In this document: positions 31,990 to 42,642 of the stretch, piece by piece | Numbering within the stretch: position 1 is the first letter of the stretch | Layout of the letters: every line of letters begins with the position of its first letter | Position numbers and translations under genes: made by a program | Source: Zasmidium citrigriseum | Lineage: Eukaryota > Ascomycota > Dothideomycetes > Mycosphaerellales > Mycosphaerellaceae | Length of the DNA: 64,000 nucleotides | Assembly (NCBI GenBank): GCA_002786025.1 | Contig: NHNW01000002.1 | Location: 62,001-126,000 of the forward strand | Direction of reading: 5' to 3' | The notes under the pieces: model-generated | Told to the model about the DNA's origin: nothing | What the model saw: only the letters and a program-made list of their open reading frames with translations | The model's database searches: none

Positions 31990-34341
31990 ATGAGCAGTAT
32001 CAGTCGGCCTACAGGAGCAGGACGTGCCACTGCGACCAAGGAAACATGGCCGTTGCCAGACATATTGGATCTTTGCAAAAAGCTCCTTAGGGCCCTTTTC
32101 GACATACAGGGAACCCTGTTCGATCCAAATGGAGTATTCTTTGGGACTGAAGAAGACTTGAAAGAGCTTGCGAGAATCTTTCTCCGGCTGGCGAAACTCG
32201 GACAAGAGCATGAAGATCATGATTCAGCAGGTGACAAGCTTGATACCGTGGTGACAAAGGAGGATGACGAGGATACGGACGACATGGAAGAGGACGAGCT
32301 ATTCAAGCCAACATGCGTCCTTTTGGGCAAGCCACCAAATGTCGATGAGAAGATGGTGAACTACGTACTAGGCACCACGTTCTCGCGGACCGTGTGGAAC
32401 TTTGTCAACATGTTCATCGATGTCGGAGCAAATCATGCAATCGCGTTGACTCTTTTGATCCAGTGTGCACCAGCTGGGACTAATTGGCCCTTCCCTGCGA
32501 TATCCAATATCCATGGACTTCTGGACGATTCCAAATCCGAACCCGCCCCTGTCACTGATTCTTCATTCACATACAAGCCGTTGCCGTCATCGCGAGAATG
32601 GTTTCGTATCTTGGTCCTGTGGCCGGCTGAAAGACGGAATGATCCGATCAAGTGCTCTCTTGCATTCGAGAGGTTTTCAAGCGAAGTGAAGTATGAAGCG
32701 CTCTCATACACTTGGGGAAAGTCGAACGATACTCGCACCATTTCCGTGGACGGCAACCCTTTCGAGGCAACGTCAAACTTGTTCGACGCCCTAGAAGAAC
32801 TGCGGTACATGGGTAAAAAGCCTCGTGTCCTCTGGATCGACGCTGTGTGCATCAATCAGCGCGACATGTCCGAGAAGAGTTCTCAAGTCCAGATGATGGC
32901 AACGATATATCAACAAGCTTCTCGGGTCATCATTTGGCTAGGTCCCATTACCAACACCAGTGCTACATTCTGGGATCTACTTGACTGGTATCGTGGTGCG
33001 ACGATCGAATGGCAAGCATTCAACGCAGACAAAGATCAGGACCAATTCTTCATGCCTTTGGATTTGGACACATCAGGACGCCTGGCCGTACACAAGTTTC
33101 TGTCTCGCCCGTACTTCGGAAGAGCCTGGGTACTGCAAGAGGCCATTCTTGCAAAGCATGCAGTTGTTCGATGCGGCAATCGCGAAATGGACTGGGAGAC
33201 ATTCGGCTACTTTGTCTGTGATTTCCGATATGCCTACCTCGAAGACACTTGGAACGGGCTGTTCTCCAGAGCTATGTTCTTTGACGACGAATTGGAACGA
33301 ACGTATCACAAGCATCACGAGATCGTGAGCGGCTCCCGGCTGATGAATTTGCCGTTCCTTATCGTGGCCATCCGAGGAGCTCGCAAACGGGGTCGAAAGC
33401 TGACGATGTGTGAGCTCCTTAAATACGCCCGCCTGCAAGCTGCAACGGACTCCCGTGACAAGGTCTACTCGATCCTTGGGCTTCTCGATGATGATGAACG
33501 AGCCTATCTGCCAACGCCTGACTACTCGTCCCATTTTCTGAGTGTCTTCAGCACGTACGCCAAGATCTCCATTGTTCAAAGCGGTACTCTGGCTCTACTG
33601 GCAGCAGTGCATACCTATCGAAACTCTCCATTCCTCGAGACCAGAGATCTACCAAGTTGGGTACCGGATTGGCGAAACCCAGATCGGCCCATGTACGATC
33701 GCCCGCTCATGCCAGTAGAGTCTCTCGACATTGGAGAGGCTTCTATCTTCAATGCAAGCCTTTATCCCAAGTCGCCATATCATTTCAATTTCCTCATACA
33801 GGATAGGGTCTTATGCGCTCGCGGTATTCGTTTGGGGAAGCTCCCATCACTTCCTGGCGGCCATACATTGAACTTTGAGATGGGCGACGGGGCTTCGACC
33901 TCCCTTAGCAAGAATCTGCGGACTCTCGTTGCCGACCATAGACAATCGTTGATCGAAGCCGGGACATACGTTCGAGACGAATTTTGGCGTACAATGTCCT
34001 GGGACCGCTCAGCCAGATCGATTTCCAAGGCTTTGAATAAGACGAGACGAATCGATCCTGACGGTGTTGAGCTAATGACGGGAGGCCACTTTCCGCCACG
34101 AGACGACCGGGAGGAACAACTGTTGCTCACGAAAAGCAGAGACGATTTCATCGACGCGGACGGTTATCAGATCAGCGTCAGCTCTTCGATGGGGCTGATC
34201 GTACGTACTACATCGGGCCATCTTGGGTCTTTTCCGTTGAAAGTCAAACAAGGCGATGAAGTTGTCATCCTTTTCGGACATGACAAGCCCGTCGTGTTGC
34301 GAAGGTGCCATGACTACTACATCTTTGTTGCTGAATGGTAG
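31990..34341 (+). CDS. HET-domain protein 1
   Basis: Intronless, 783 aa from the first ATG at 31990; the open frame extends three codons upstream without ATG. A HET (heterokaryon incompatibility) domain spans about residues 230-390: YEALSYTWG, then ATSNLFDALEEL, VLWIDAVCINQ and an AxRVIIWLGP segment. The C-terminus has the GDEVVILFGHDKPVVLRR signature common in this group. HET proteins trigger cell death on fusion of genetically different hyphae. An acidic stretch (about residues 85-105) precedes the domain. It is the nearest gene to the RIP block, about 0.56 kb away, yet its sequence shows no RIP damage. Its partner is unknown. Confidence 0.88.
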   Translation: MSSISRPTGAGRATATKETWPLPDILDLCKKLLRALFDIQGTLFDPNGVFFGTEEDLKELARIFLRLAKLGQEHEDHDSAGDKLDTVVTKEDDEDTDDMEEDELFKPTCVLLGKPPNVDEKMVNYVLGTTFSRTVWNFVNMFIDVGANHAIALTLLIQCAPAGTNWPFPAISNIHGLLDDSKSEPAPVTDSSFTYKPLPSSREWFRILVLWPAERRNDPIKCSLAFERFSSEVKYEALSYTWGKSNDTRTISVDGNPFEATSNLFDALEELRYMGKKPRVLWIDAVCINQRDMSEKSSQVQMMATIYQQASRVIIWLGPITNTSATFWDLLDWYRGATIEWQAFNADKDQDQFFMPLDLDTSGRLAVHKFLSRPYFGRAWVLQEAILAKHAVVRCGNREMDWETFGYFVCDFRYAYLEDTWNGLFSRAMFFDDELERTYHKHHEIVSGSRLMNLPFLIVAIRGARKRGRKLTMCELLKYARLQAATDSRDKVYSILGLLDDDERAYLPTPDYSSHFLSVFSTYAKISIVQSGTLALLAAVHTYRNSPFLETRDLPSWVPDWRNPDRPMYDRPLMPVESLDIGEASIFNASLYPKSPYHFNFLIQDRVLCARGIRLGKLPSLPGGHTLNFEMGDGASTSLSKNLRTLVADHRQSLIEAGTYVRDEFWRTMSWDRSARSISKALNKTRRIDPDGVELMTGGHFPPRDDREEQLLLTKSRDDFIDADGYQISVSSSMGLIVRTTSGHLGSFPLKVKQGDEVVILFGHDKPVVLRRCHDYYIFVAEW

Positions 34342-35417
34342 CAACCCCATAAACACCGGTCACAGGGGCCTACTGACAATCGTTGCAGCTACGTCCATGG
34401 GGTCATGGACGGCGGAATTGTTCGAGATCAAGAAGCTGGGAAGCACGAGACCGAAGAGTTTCAAATCGCGTAGTCTTGTGGTACTTGGCTGATTCTTGGT
34501 CTTGTAAGTCCACAATCATGTCGCTAACCATCGTAATGCTTCAGATACTCACATCGTGTCGCGTTGTTCTGCTGGACTTGGTTCGAATGTTGTCGAAGTA
34601 CTCATGTTGCACCAGACGATAAGTATCTTGAAGGCGTGGTCGAAAGTGCTTAAACGAGTCAAGCCTCATCCAATGGAGGCTTGTGGTTAGCCAAAAGCTA
34701 GATCTTTTCTTGGAGGTCACGACGTCAAGCCATCCAGTGGATATCTCAGCTTTGGCTTGAGGTGTTTCCAGCTGGCTCTCCGTCTAGACTTTCTTCTCAG
34801 CAGTCATCAGTATACGGTATTCTCATCCGATGCCATACGATGGAGAAGTGCATACGGGGATTTCATCATTGACTGTTCCTCCCAAAGCTCCGCGGCGTTG
34901 AACAAACAACGTTCGTCAGGCCACCCACACATTTCCCGCCTGATCTTCATACCATCACACCGTCAAGACGCAGCTTGCACTCTCTGCAACGATACGAAAC
35001 TCTTGCCTCCAAAGTCCCGATACCAAGTCAATACATGCGGCCAAGTATAGCATTCCGGCACGTGGGTGCCGATGGGATTCCGTATATAGCTTGCCTTTGG
35101 CGCTAAAGGGCGAAGATCGTCCAGACTCTGAGCTATTAGAATGCAAAAGTGGCAAGACCGACGTCACATGGGGTGGTTGCAGCGACCTCATCCGTTGGAG
35201 CATTGGTATGAGCTACATCATGCAGCTCGTATTGACCAGCCGGTGCCCGGTGCATCGTTGTTGTGTAAGCCGATGCATTGTTGTGTAAGGAGGTGCTGAG
35301 GAGGATATAAGAAGGCAAGTACTTCTCTCGATCCCAAGCTCCATCAGCATCAACATCACGAAATCTCCAACAGCTACAACTTACACCAACTCAAAAACCT
35401 CTATCACCAACGACAAA
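34342..35417. promoter_or_regulatory. intergenic region with promoter of secreted-protein gene
   Basis: No gene is supported in about 1.1 kb. An imperfect direct repeat, TGCATCGTTGTTGTGTAAG (35251-35269) and TGCATTGTTGTGTAAG (35274-35289), lies just upstream of a TATA-like ATATAAG at 35305-35311. A CA/CT-rich leader then runs to the start codon at 35418. Confidence 0.5.
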
Positions 35418-36087
35418 ATGAAGACCACCATTTTCTCCGCTGCCGCCGCTGTGCTCTCGCTGGCCTCGACTGGTCTCGCACAGGAAGTGCACCAGTCAAA
35501 GCCCTTCCAGCTCGTCGTCAAGGCCCAGGACAAGCGCCTCAATGGCAAGATCCTGTCGGCGTGCCACGAAGGTGCTGCCATTGAAGGTCTTTGCGTCACC
35601 GGCGCTGGAAAGCCTTCGTCGGTCAATACCTATCAATTCAACACCACCTCGAACCAGATTGTGTCAAACAAGAAACTTGGCCCAACCGGTCTCTTGACCT
35701 ACGAGCTCCAGGGCGGTAACTTCAAAGGTGAGCCCGGTGACATCTTCTTGACTTGACAACGAGCATCATCTAAATCAATCAACAGAGTCCGAGCCAATGG
35801 AGTTCTACTACGACCCATCCACCAACCTTGCCCTCCCGCTCTTCGAGCCATCTGTGACCGGTCAGCAAGTCGGCTTCGACTCCAACAACCGCATGCACGT
35901 TCAGTCGTACCTTGACGACACCGTCAACCCACCAAAGAGCGTCGAGGTCTACGCTCTGTACCGCTGGTACGTGTGCGAGACCTACTACACCGGATACACC
36001 TACCAGACCTTGACCTGGCTTTCCGGCAACGGCAAGCCTCAGAACCCATCTTGCAAGAAGGTCGATGTTGTCAGGAAGTTCGAGTAG
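35418..36087 (+). CDS. small secreted protein, possible DUF7907 family
   Basis: Exons 35418-35727 and 35786-36087 with a 58-nt intron (GTGAGC...CAG) give 203 aa in frame. The N-terminus MKTTIFSAAAAVLSLASTGLAQ is a typical signal peptide. The mature part starts FQLVVKAQDKRLNGKILSAC and includes GLCVTG and YQFNT, a pattern resembling the DUF7907 secreted proteins of dothideomycetes (recalled, not searched). It is Tyr-rich near the end with two further Cys. There are no transmembrane segments after the signal. It is likely cell-wall or apoplast located; its function is unknown. A TATA-like box lies about 110 bp upstream. Confidence 0.8.
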
Positions 36088-36816
36088 AGCGGATATGAAG
36101 TCATGTACCTAAGGACACAAGTCTTGTTGCATTTTTGGGTGTAGCGAGTTCTCGAAAAGCATAATGACAAGCCAATCAACCAATCTATCGACTCACTCAC
36201 TCAATATCAAAACGATCGCTACCACAAGGTAGGCAGGCCACAACTCTAATCATGTAGCACTAATTGATAGCACTCACATTGATAGAGCTATCAGTGGCCC
36301 TCTCCAGCTATGAGTACGAAGCGAACGGGACTGACATATATATGAAGAACGCTCGCAAACTATCCCAGAAAATTCTTAACCAAGAGGCGAAGATCAAGAA
36401 ATCCAATTCCACCAAGGCTGGAGTTGGATGCTACTATACAGCATCCTGAATACTCTCTTGGGAAGCCGTCGGAGATATAAAATGTTTATTAATCCTGATC
36501 CTTCACATCAAATCAGCCGCACGAGGAGTGCTCTACGTACACGGCTGAGAGACCCCCAAATCGCCGCAATCCCGGCATTGCGACAAATCGCGACATGAAA
36601 TGCATGTTTGACAACCTTGATCAGTTGGGCCTTGGTACGGACGGATAACATCATTGTGCTGACCTCGGCCGTTCGAATTGATAATTCGCTCTCCGGGCGA
36701 GGCCCGACGGATTCTGGCGTTCTTCGAACCTCTCTTAATGAAGACATGATATATAGTAAAGGCCTGTCCATGTTATCATTGCTTTGGGATAAGGCTCATT
36801 ACGAGGGTACAACGAC
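36088..36816. other. intergenic, no gene seen
   Basis: About 730 bp. Small open frames (for example 36264-36449) have no supporting features. It contains the 3' region of the secreted-protein gene and the promoter of the dehydrogenase gene. Confidence 0.5.
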
Positions 36817-38005
36817 ATGGCCTTGCCAAGCAAGATGAAAGCGATCAAAGTCGTCGAGGCCGGCAAGGCTGAGATTCACGAGGCTCCATTGCCGAAGCTT
36901 AGAGATGGAACTCTTTTGGTCAAGAACACATATGTGGCAATTAATCCAACCGATTGGCGAGGCTCCCTATTCTCTGCCAGCTATGAGACTTCGGCTGATT
37001 GCGACTGCAGGAAGCATATCGATCACATGGCTACTCCAGGGGTCACCGTCGGCTGCGACTTTGCCGGCATCGTCGAAGAACTCGGCCCCAACGCTGGTAA
37101 TAGATGGAAGAAGGGTGATCGAATCGCTGGCGTTGTCCATGGGTGCAATGCGATCAGGCTGGACGACGGCTCGTTCGGCGAGTACACCGTTGCTGATGCC
37201 AACGTCTCGTTCAAGATCCCCGACAATGTCACCGATGAAGATGCTGCTGGAATGGGCGTTGCGACTATCACTGTTGGACTTTGCTTGTATCAGAAGCTTG
37301 GTCTTCCAATGCCGGGGTCTGTTCCTGCGGACTTTCCGGTCCTGATCTATGGAGGGAGCTCGGCGATGGGCAGTGTTGCCATTCAATTGGCCAAGCTGTA
37401 AGTTGTAATTGGTCTTTCAGAGATCATCGACTGATGCTTTTGCAGCTCTGGGGCCACGGTCATCGCCACCTGCTCAGCGAGGAACTTCGACTTCGTGAAG
37501 TTGTTGGGCGCTGACGAAGCTTTTGATTACAACGACCCCGATTGTGCTGAGAAGGTAAGCTGTGTGTCACCAATTGTGTTGGGACGAGCACTCACAACTC
37601 ATCCAGATCCGCGAGGTAACAAAAGATAATCTGCACCATATCATGGATTGCATTGGAGGAGATGGAGCCAAGATCTGCACGGATGCAATGTCCTCCAAAG
37701 GCGGCCAGATTGTCTCGATCAACTCAGGATCAACCTACGATGGCGTAGATGTAAGAGTGAAGACAGTCGTTGCGTATAGTGCCATGGGCGAGGCATACCA
37801 CGTCGTGGGCAAAGATTTTCCCGCACTCATGGAGGAATATGATCTTGCCAGCATGTACTTCCGCATGATGGCGAGGTTGATGGGCGAGGGCAGAGTCAAG
37901 GCGCATCCACCGAAGACTGGCCAAGGCTTGGAAGGAGTCCTGCAGGGACTGGATGAGATGCGACAGGGTAAGGTCAGTGGGTCGAAGTTGACCTACAAGA
38001 TCTGA
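36817..38005 (+). CDS. zinc-type alcohol dehydrogenase-like / trans-enoyl reductase
   Basis: Exons 36817-37397, 37446-37554 and 37607-38005; both introns have GTAAG donors and AG acceptors, giving 362 aa. A GroES-like N-terminal domain (NPTDWRG; GCDFAGIVEELG at about residues 77-88; KKGDRIAGVVHG) precedes a Rossmann domain with LIYGGSSAMGSVAIQLAKL, interrupted by intron 1. The medium-chain dehydrogenase family includes ToxD-like proteins and the stand-alone enoyl reductases that serve polyketide synthases; catalytic zinc ligands are not evident, as in that subgroup. No synthase is nearby, so a biosynthetic role is not shown. A second in-frame ATG is at 36835. Confidence 0.85.
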
Positions 38006-38879
38006 GAGATAGTCTGGCCCATTAACGTAGAAGACGACGAGAGCACAGGTCCAAGTTATGGCAGAGAATGCAAATCGAACGTCATCGATGGTCCTGGCAT
38101 CCTCGATACAGTCTCCTGCTCTTGATATCGATCTTTTGCCTCCTCTGCAGGGCCTCCAGGACACAGCCACTTATTTTCGGGATCACTCGTCGAGACGCCT
38201 ATCCGGCAGGTCGGCTCAAACGTTTCTTAGAATCCCAGACTGCGATTGCTGGTTGCAGCCATGCGTGTTTCTCCAGAACCACATCGATGCTGTCCAGTCT
38301 GGCGGATGAGTGACCGCGAGTACCATGCTCAGCTGACCAGAGTCAATTCGTTGATCGCGTGCGCTGAGAAAAGTACCACAAATCCCGAATCCGGAAACAG
38401 AATCTCAGTGAAACCATGGATCGTCCAGGAACCCGTTTGCCGTGTGATCCAGCTTCTGCAGTCCCCAGAATATGATTGAGCGCCGACTTTGCCCTTCTAC
38501 CAAACTTCTGCCTAACGGCAGTGGGGTTCGCTGCTTCGTACCAAACTTCGGTTCAACGGCAGCGCTGTGCGTATTCCCATCGCAGGGCTGTGCAAAGACC
38601 TCATTCGATCATGATGGCAAGACAGTACCCAGGAAATGTTACTGTTCGAGATGGCGATGACATTGATGTTTCGCTCGCTGGATTTTATATGATAATACCG
38701 TATTCCGATCTGTAATGATTCAGTCTTCATTCCAAGAACACAAGATCTTGACGATGGCAGGCGCTTTCCCACCTTGCCCAGGCCCGCCTCCAACCAAGCC
38801 ATTACCGCCGGTGCCGTCCAAGTGAGACCAACTGTCAGCTGAGTCCGGGTATACCACTGTCGACTCGGAGGGGAAGGCC
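38006..38879. other. intergenic, with short direct repeat
   Basis: About 870 bp with no supported gene. An imperfect 27-bp direct repeat lies at 38497-38523 and 38538-38564 (shared TACCAAACTTC and AACGGCAG), 41 bp apart. Confidence 0.5.
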
Positions 38880-39881
38880 ATGGACATTCGACCGTTATGC
38901 GATGTTAAAGAGGCCACTCGATCGCCCAACCTTCTGTCTGGAGCAAACGCAATGGAAGCAAAGCCTGGACCTTTGGATATGTTCGACGGTCAACAACCAA
39001 GTCATCGTCTTCTCTCGCTCCCTCCCGACATACGCAACATCATATACTGCCTCGTCTTCCATCAGCCTCATGGCGTTCATGTCGATCTCGCCGGCCCTGA
39101 TGCCAATGCCAAGCTCCGTCCCATGATGGCGCTGGCCTTGACTTGCAAGCAGATCTACTACGAGACTCGAAGTCTTCCATACTGGCTCAACACTTTCCAC
39201 TTCCATGTGCCGTTCCTTCAGAACATGGAAAGCATCTTCACCACGACGCTCCCTTTGGAGACATGGCCGGTGCCAAAGACATCGCCCTGCAGCAGCACGC
39301 AAACTCTGAATCTCTGGCAGAGACAAGGTTGTGTTAGGCAGAAATCCGAAGAGTTCGTCTCGATGGCGTTTCGACTGCCGCATGCAGAGGACCTCGCTCA
39401 TCGTCTTGCCAAGGTGCTGGACCACCCGCAGCCTTGGACGCAGCTGCGAAAGGTGCATGTGAATCTAGGATCCCAGATCAACAACACTTTCGTGGAGAGA
39501 TTCTTTCATGCCTGGACTGAGGTCGACACCATGCTTCAAAGACTGCATACGAAAGTCGAGTTGCGCATCACTTTCGAGCTGAGAATCAGTCGGGGGCTAG
39601 TCGTACGGTACGACTTCGATGTGACAAGGGCCGAGAAGACATTGGCGGATATGGATTCTTGTGTGAAGTCGAATGGAGTCTTGACGCTACCTGAGATTTC
39701 GACCATCAATGCTGTTCGGACGAGAGTGTGGCGCGCCTTCTTTGAAACAGCTTCAGGCAGCAGCAAGCCTGCCCCTTTTCGAGCTGCGCCAAGAACGGAG
39801 GCAACTACGACGACCGAAAGTTGTGGTGAGAGGACAGAGGAACTTCTGCACATGATTGCGTTTGAGGGATTCGCTCATTGA
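38880..39881 (+). CDS. 2EXR/F-box-like domain protein 1
   Basis: Intronless, 333 aa from ATG at 38880; the ATG at 38952 is a possible alternative start. It contains HRLLSLPPDIRNIIYCLVF (about residues 42-60), the F-box-like start of the 2EXR/DUF7730-type domain, then LALTCKQIYYETRSLPYWLNTFHF, also characteristic. The family is greatly expanded in filamentous ascomycetes and its biochemical role is unknown. The C-terminal part has no recognised motif and a Thr/Ser-rich tail. Three other genes in the window share the N-terminal signature. Confidence 0.72.
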   Translation: MDIRPLCDVKEATRSPNLLSGANAMEAKPGPLDMFDGQQPSHRLLSLPPDIRNIIYCLVFHQPHGVHVDLAGPDANAKLRPMMALALTCKQIYYETRSLPYWLNTFHFHVPFLQNMESIFTTTLPLETWPVPKTSPCSSTQTLNLWQRQGCVRQKSEEFVSMAFRLPHAEDLAHRLAKVLDHPQPWTQLRKVHVNLGSQINNTFVERFFHAWTEVDTMLQRLHTKVELRITFELRISRGLVVRYDFDVTRAEKTLADMDSCVKSNGVLTLPEISTINAVRTRVWRAFFETASGSSKPAPFRAAPRTEATTTTESCGERTEELLHMIAFEGFAH

Positions 39882-40142
39882 TCGAAACCATCTTCCAATG
39901 AATCGACTATCCATGCATCTTCGTCAAATATCATGTAGCATCACGGAATGCTTCGAGCTGGTCTCGAACAATCCAGACATCGTACGCTGTCTTTTCTCAA
40001 AGTTGGTAAACGCAACATTTCTTTATTTCACTACAAGACACCGCTGCATGAAAGAGCATTCGCTGGCATATATACGAGCAAAGATGGGGAGCGAGCATTG
40101 CAGCGGCATCTACTTCCACCTCAAACTCAATCTGCTTACGGC

Positions 40143-41042
40143 ATGTCAGCGAACACTGGTCTCCCTACTCTCCCCCTTGAAGAGCTCGAGCGCAGTCTTG
40201 AGGACGCCTACTGCACTCTCAAAGTTCCAAACAACAACCCCGTGCCTTTCAGACGTCTTGCTGAGGACACGGTCATCCACCATGTTCGAAGCGACATACT
40301 CCAGAACATCTTTCACGATCTGGATCAACTTCAAGATCAAGCAGAACGAGTCTCCAAGCACTTCCTGTACATGTATGGGACCCAGGTTTGGGATGTCGAA
40401 GATCCTGTCGCGATCGAACTCGCAGATGAGCTGCAGCGCGACATGAAGTCGTACTTTGTGTGTCTACTGCAGATCCCCCTGGAAGTAACTGAGGACAAGC
40501 TGCTTCTGGACACGATCAAACCGGAACTCAAGACTGAGTCGCATGAAGCTACCGCTGAAGACGAAACCGACGAGGCCGGGGAGTCTCCTGTCACGGAAAA
40601 GGAGAATCAAGCCAACACCTGCGAGTCTGCTCGAGGAGAGGCGAAAGATGATGGACATCAAAGAGGTGATGGAAAGTTCACAATTTACAAGGAAGGCACT
40701 CATGGAGAGACTCTCACACCTTCTGAAGTCCTTGCATCGAAACAGGACACCACTGCGTTCAACAGCGGAACTCTCGAGGAAAAGCATCAACAGCACACCG
40801 CGCAAGTCGATGAAATGAGCAAAGCCTTGGATCAGCTCATGGTCGGCGAGTATCTGCAGGTGTCTGATTTCCAGAAAGATCCTGTCAGTCTCAAAAGGAG
40901 TGTCGACGACTTCATATGGGATGGAGGCATGAGTCCAGAGCAGACGCCAGAGAAGTCTACGGATTGCCCAATCTGCGGGGCGTTCTTTGCGACTGCATTG
41001 GACGTTGCAGACCATGTCGCGAGAGATCATCCTGAAGTCTAA
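40143..41042 (+). CDS. single C2H2 zinc-finger protein 1
   Basis: The open frame runs from an ATG at 39948, but the ATG at 40143 (MSANTG) is preferred because the two related neighbours start at equivalent points; this gives 299 aa. A helical N-terminal part contains FRRLAEDTVIHHVRSDILQ and ends at GTQVWD. It is followed by a long acidic, low-complexity middle and one finger at the extreme C-terminus, C-x2-C-x12-H-x4-H (CPICGAFF...HVARDH). A lone C-terminal finger suggests protein or weak DNA binding. It is first of three related genes (next at 41622 and 44163). Confidence 0.7.
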   Translation: MSANTGLPTLPLEELERSLEDAYCTLKVPNNNPVPFRRLAEDTVIHHVRSDILQNIFHDLDQLQDQAERVSKHFLYMYGTQVWDVEDPVAIELADELQRDMKSYFVCLLQIPLEVTEDKLLLDTIKPELKTESHEATAEDETDEAGESPVTEKENQANTCESARGEAKDDGHQRGDGKFTIYKEGTHGETLTPSEVLASKQDTTAFNSGTLEEKHQQHTAQVDEMSKALDQLMVGEYLQVSDFQKDPVSLKRSVDDFIWDGGMSPEQTPEKSTDCPICGAFFATALDVADHVARDHPEV

Positions 41043-41621
41043 GTTGCGCTTGGAGGGAGAGTTTGTTGAATGGAAGGGCACGAGCATGGGCTCAGGGGAT
41101 CTCTCATTGATGGCATTCGCTCACAAGTACGTAGCTATGCCAAGGCAATGAGCCCCACATGTTAATGATGTACTTCAATTCAAGTCAGAGTGTCTGATAA
41201 GGACTTTTAGGGATCCAAATATCTTGATCATATCAATCTTTCGTTGTTAGTAGAAGATTTTGGATCTTACTGTGCTCTCGTGGGTTTTAGGCTTCTCACA
41301 TGAGCCATTGCTATATGGACATTCTTGTTACCTGTCTTACACAGAGGCTTGTGCCAATATGCCACCGGGAACCGAGACAGCACAAGGCTGCTGAAACAAT
41401 TCGAACGAAAGTGAGGAGGTGTTATAGAATGTTCCAGGCAGCCTGACTTGTCACATGCAAGACCATTTCCGATTCTAGAAGTTAGCAAACAACATGTGAT
41501 CTCTTGGCCTCAACATCCCTTTGAGACATCTGCCCACATTAAAGACGGCGGACAACAACATATACAACAGCAACACCGCCAGCATCACGCCCACATCGAC
41601 CTTCTCTCAACAACCCACACC
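41043..41621. other. intergenic between zinc-finger genes
   Basis: No separate gene. The downstream frame is open from 41448, but that stretch is CA-rich and repetitive (CAACAGCAACACC-like near 41565) and looks like 5' untranslated sequence. Confidence 0.5.
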
Positions 41622-42347
41622 ATGGCCCCATTCCGCCTATTCCGTTTCGAAGAACACCAGCAACAACTCGAACAAGGTTTCGACGCCCTGGCACTCCCAT
41701 CAATCACCGAACTCGACTTCCGCAAGCTCGCCAGAGACGTCATATCGACCATAATTCCCAAAGACGAGCTCGACGATGTTCAGAAAGATCTATTGAAACT
41801 GGACAAGTACGCAGGGCACGCGGCCAGAGCATTCCTCGCACTACACGGCCCGAGACTATGGGATCGGGAGTATGAGACGCTCGACAGGAACAAAGTCCTG
41901 AAGGGCGACTTGCGCCTCTTTCTGTTTCACATCATCCAGACGATGCGTGTTGTGCCTAAGAAGGTTTCGGATGAGGTGTTCGAGATTGGTGATGAGGGAG
42001 GCGAAGTGGTACAGCCGAGGAGGGAAAAGAAGACTTACAAAGGCAAGGGCAAAGCGCCGGCATGGGACCTGAACGTCGACTGGGAGAGTGAATACAAAGA
42101 AGCAATGAAGAGGCTCACTATCAAGGGCAAGAGCAAGGAGCCAGCTTGGGATGACGTGGACTGGGACAAACCAGCAGTCAGACGGAGGAGAGCGATCAGC
42201 TGTCCAGGACAGATTCGTTGTCCTTCTGACCCTGAAGACCAGACCACCACCGTGACGGACTGGGCCCAAGAAGTGATCTGCCCGGTGTGCCAATTGGCTT
42301 TTCCGGACGAAATGGCAGTCACCGACCATTTCGACAGGGCGCATTGA
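41622..42347 (+). CDS. single C2H2 zinc-finger protein 2
   Basis: Start at 41622 (ACACCATGG context) gives 241 aa; an upstream in-frame ATG at 41448 would add 58 low-complexity residues. The N-terminal helical part LDFRKLARDVISTIIPKDEL...GPRLWD parallels the preceding gene. A basic/Trp-containing middle has two related KGK-x2-APAWD/KEPAWDD units. The C-terminal finger is C-x2-C-x12-H-x4-H (CPVCQLAF...HFDRAH) ending two residues before the stop. It is a local duplicate of the 40143 gene; its function is unknown. Confidence 0.78.
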   Translation: MAPFRLFRFEEHQQQLEQGFDALALPSITELDFRKLARDVISTIIPKDELDDVQKDLLKLDKYAGHAARAFLALHGPRLWDREYETLDRNKVLKGDLRLFLFHIIQTMRVVPKKVSDEVFEIGDEGGEVVQPRREKKTYKGKGKAPAWDLNVDWESEYKEAMKRLTIKGKSKEPAWDDVDWDKPAVRRRRAISCPGQIRCPSDPEDQTTTVTDWAQEVICPVCQLAFPDEMAVTDHFDRAH

Positions 42348-42642
42348 TTACGAGCAGTCGACTTTGTTCGAGATGGATGGAACGTCAGCGTGAGGAAAGG
42401 CGTTCGCGAATGGAGTAGCGCACTTACGAGCAGAATATCTCCAAAACGCCTCGCATATGCTGGTGCATGAGTGACAGTTGATGTGGGTGGTGGAGAGAGC
42501 TCGTGGTGATTTCATCAAAAGCTTTCATTTTACCTAGGTAGATTCGATAAAAGCGAGTGTGTTTTAAATTGCGTCCATCTTCACTGAAGCTCAATCTGAT
42601 GGCCCAAATGCAGGGGCACTGGCGACGATCATATTTCGTCAA

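Noticed and set aside
36817..38005. Assignment to a polyketide cluster
   Set aside because: The enzyme type occurs in such clusters, but no synthase or other tailoring gene lies in the window.
41448..41621. N-terminal extension of zinc-finger protein 2
   Set aside because: His/Gln-rich low-complexity sequence resembling a 5' leader; the ATG at 41622 has a better context and aligns with the paralogues.
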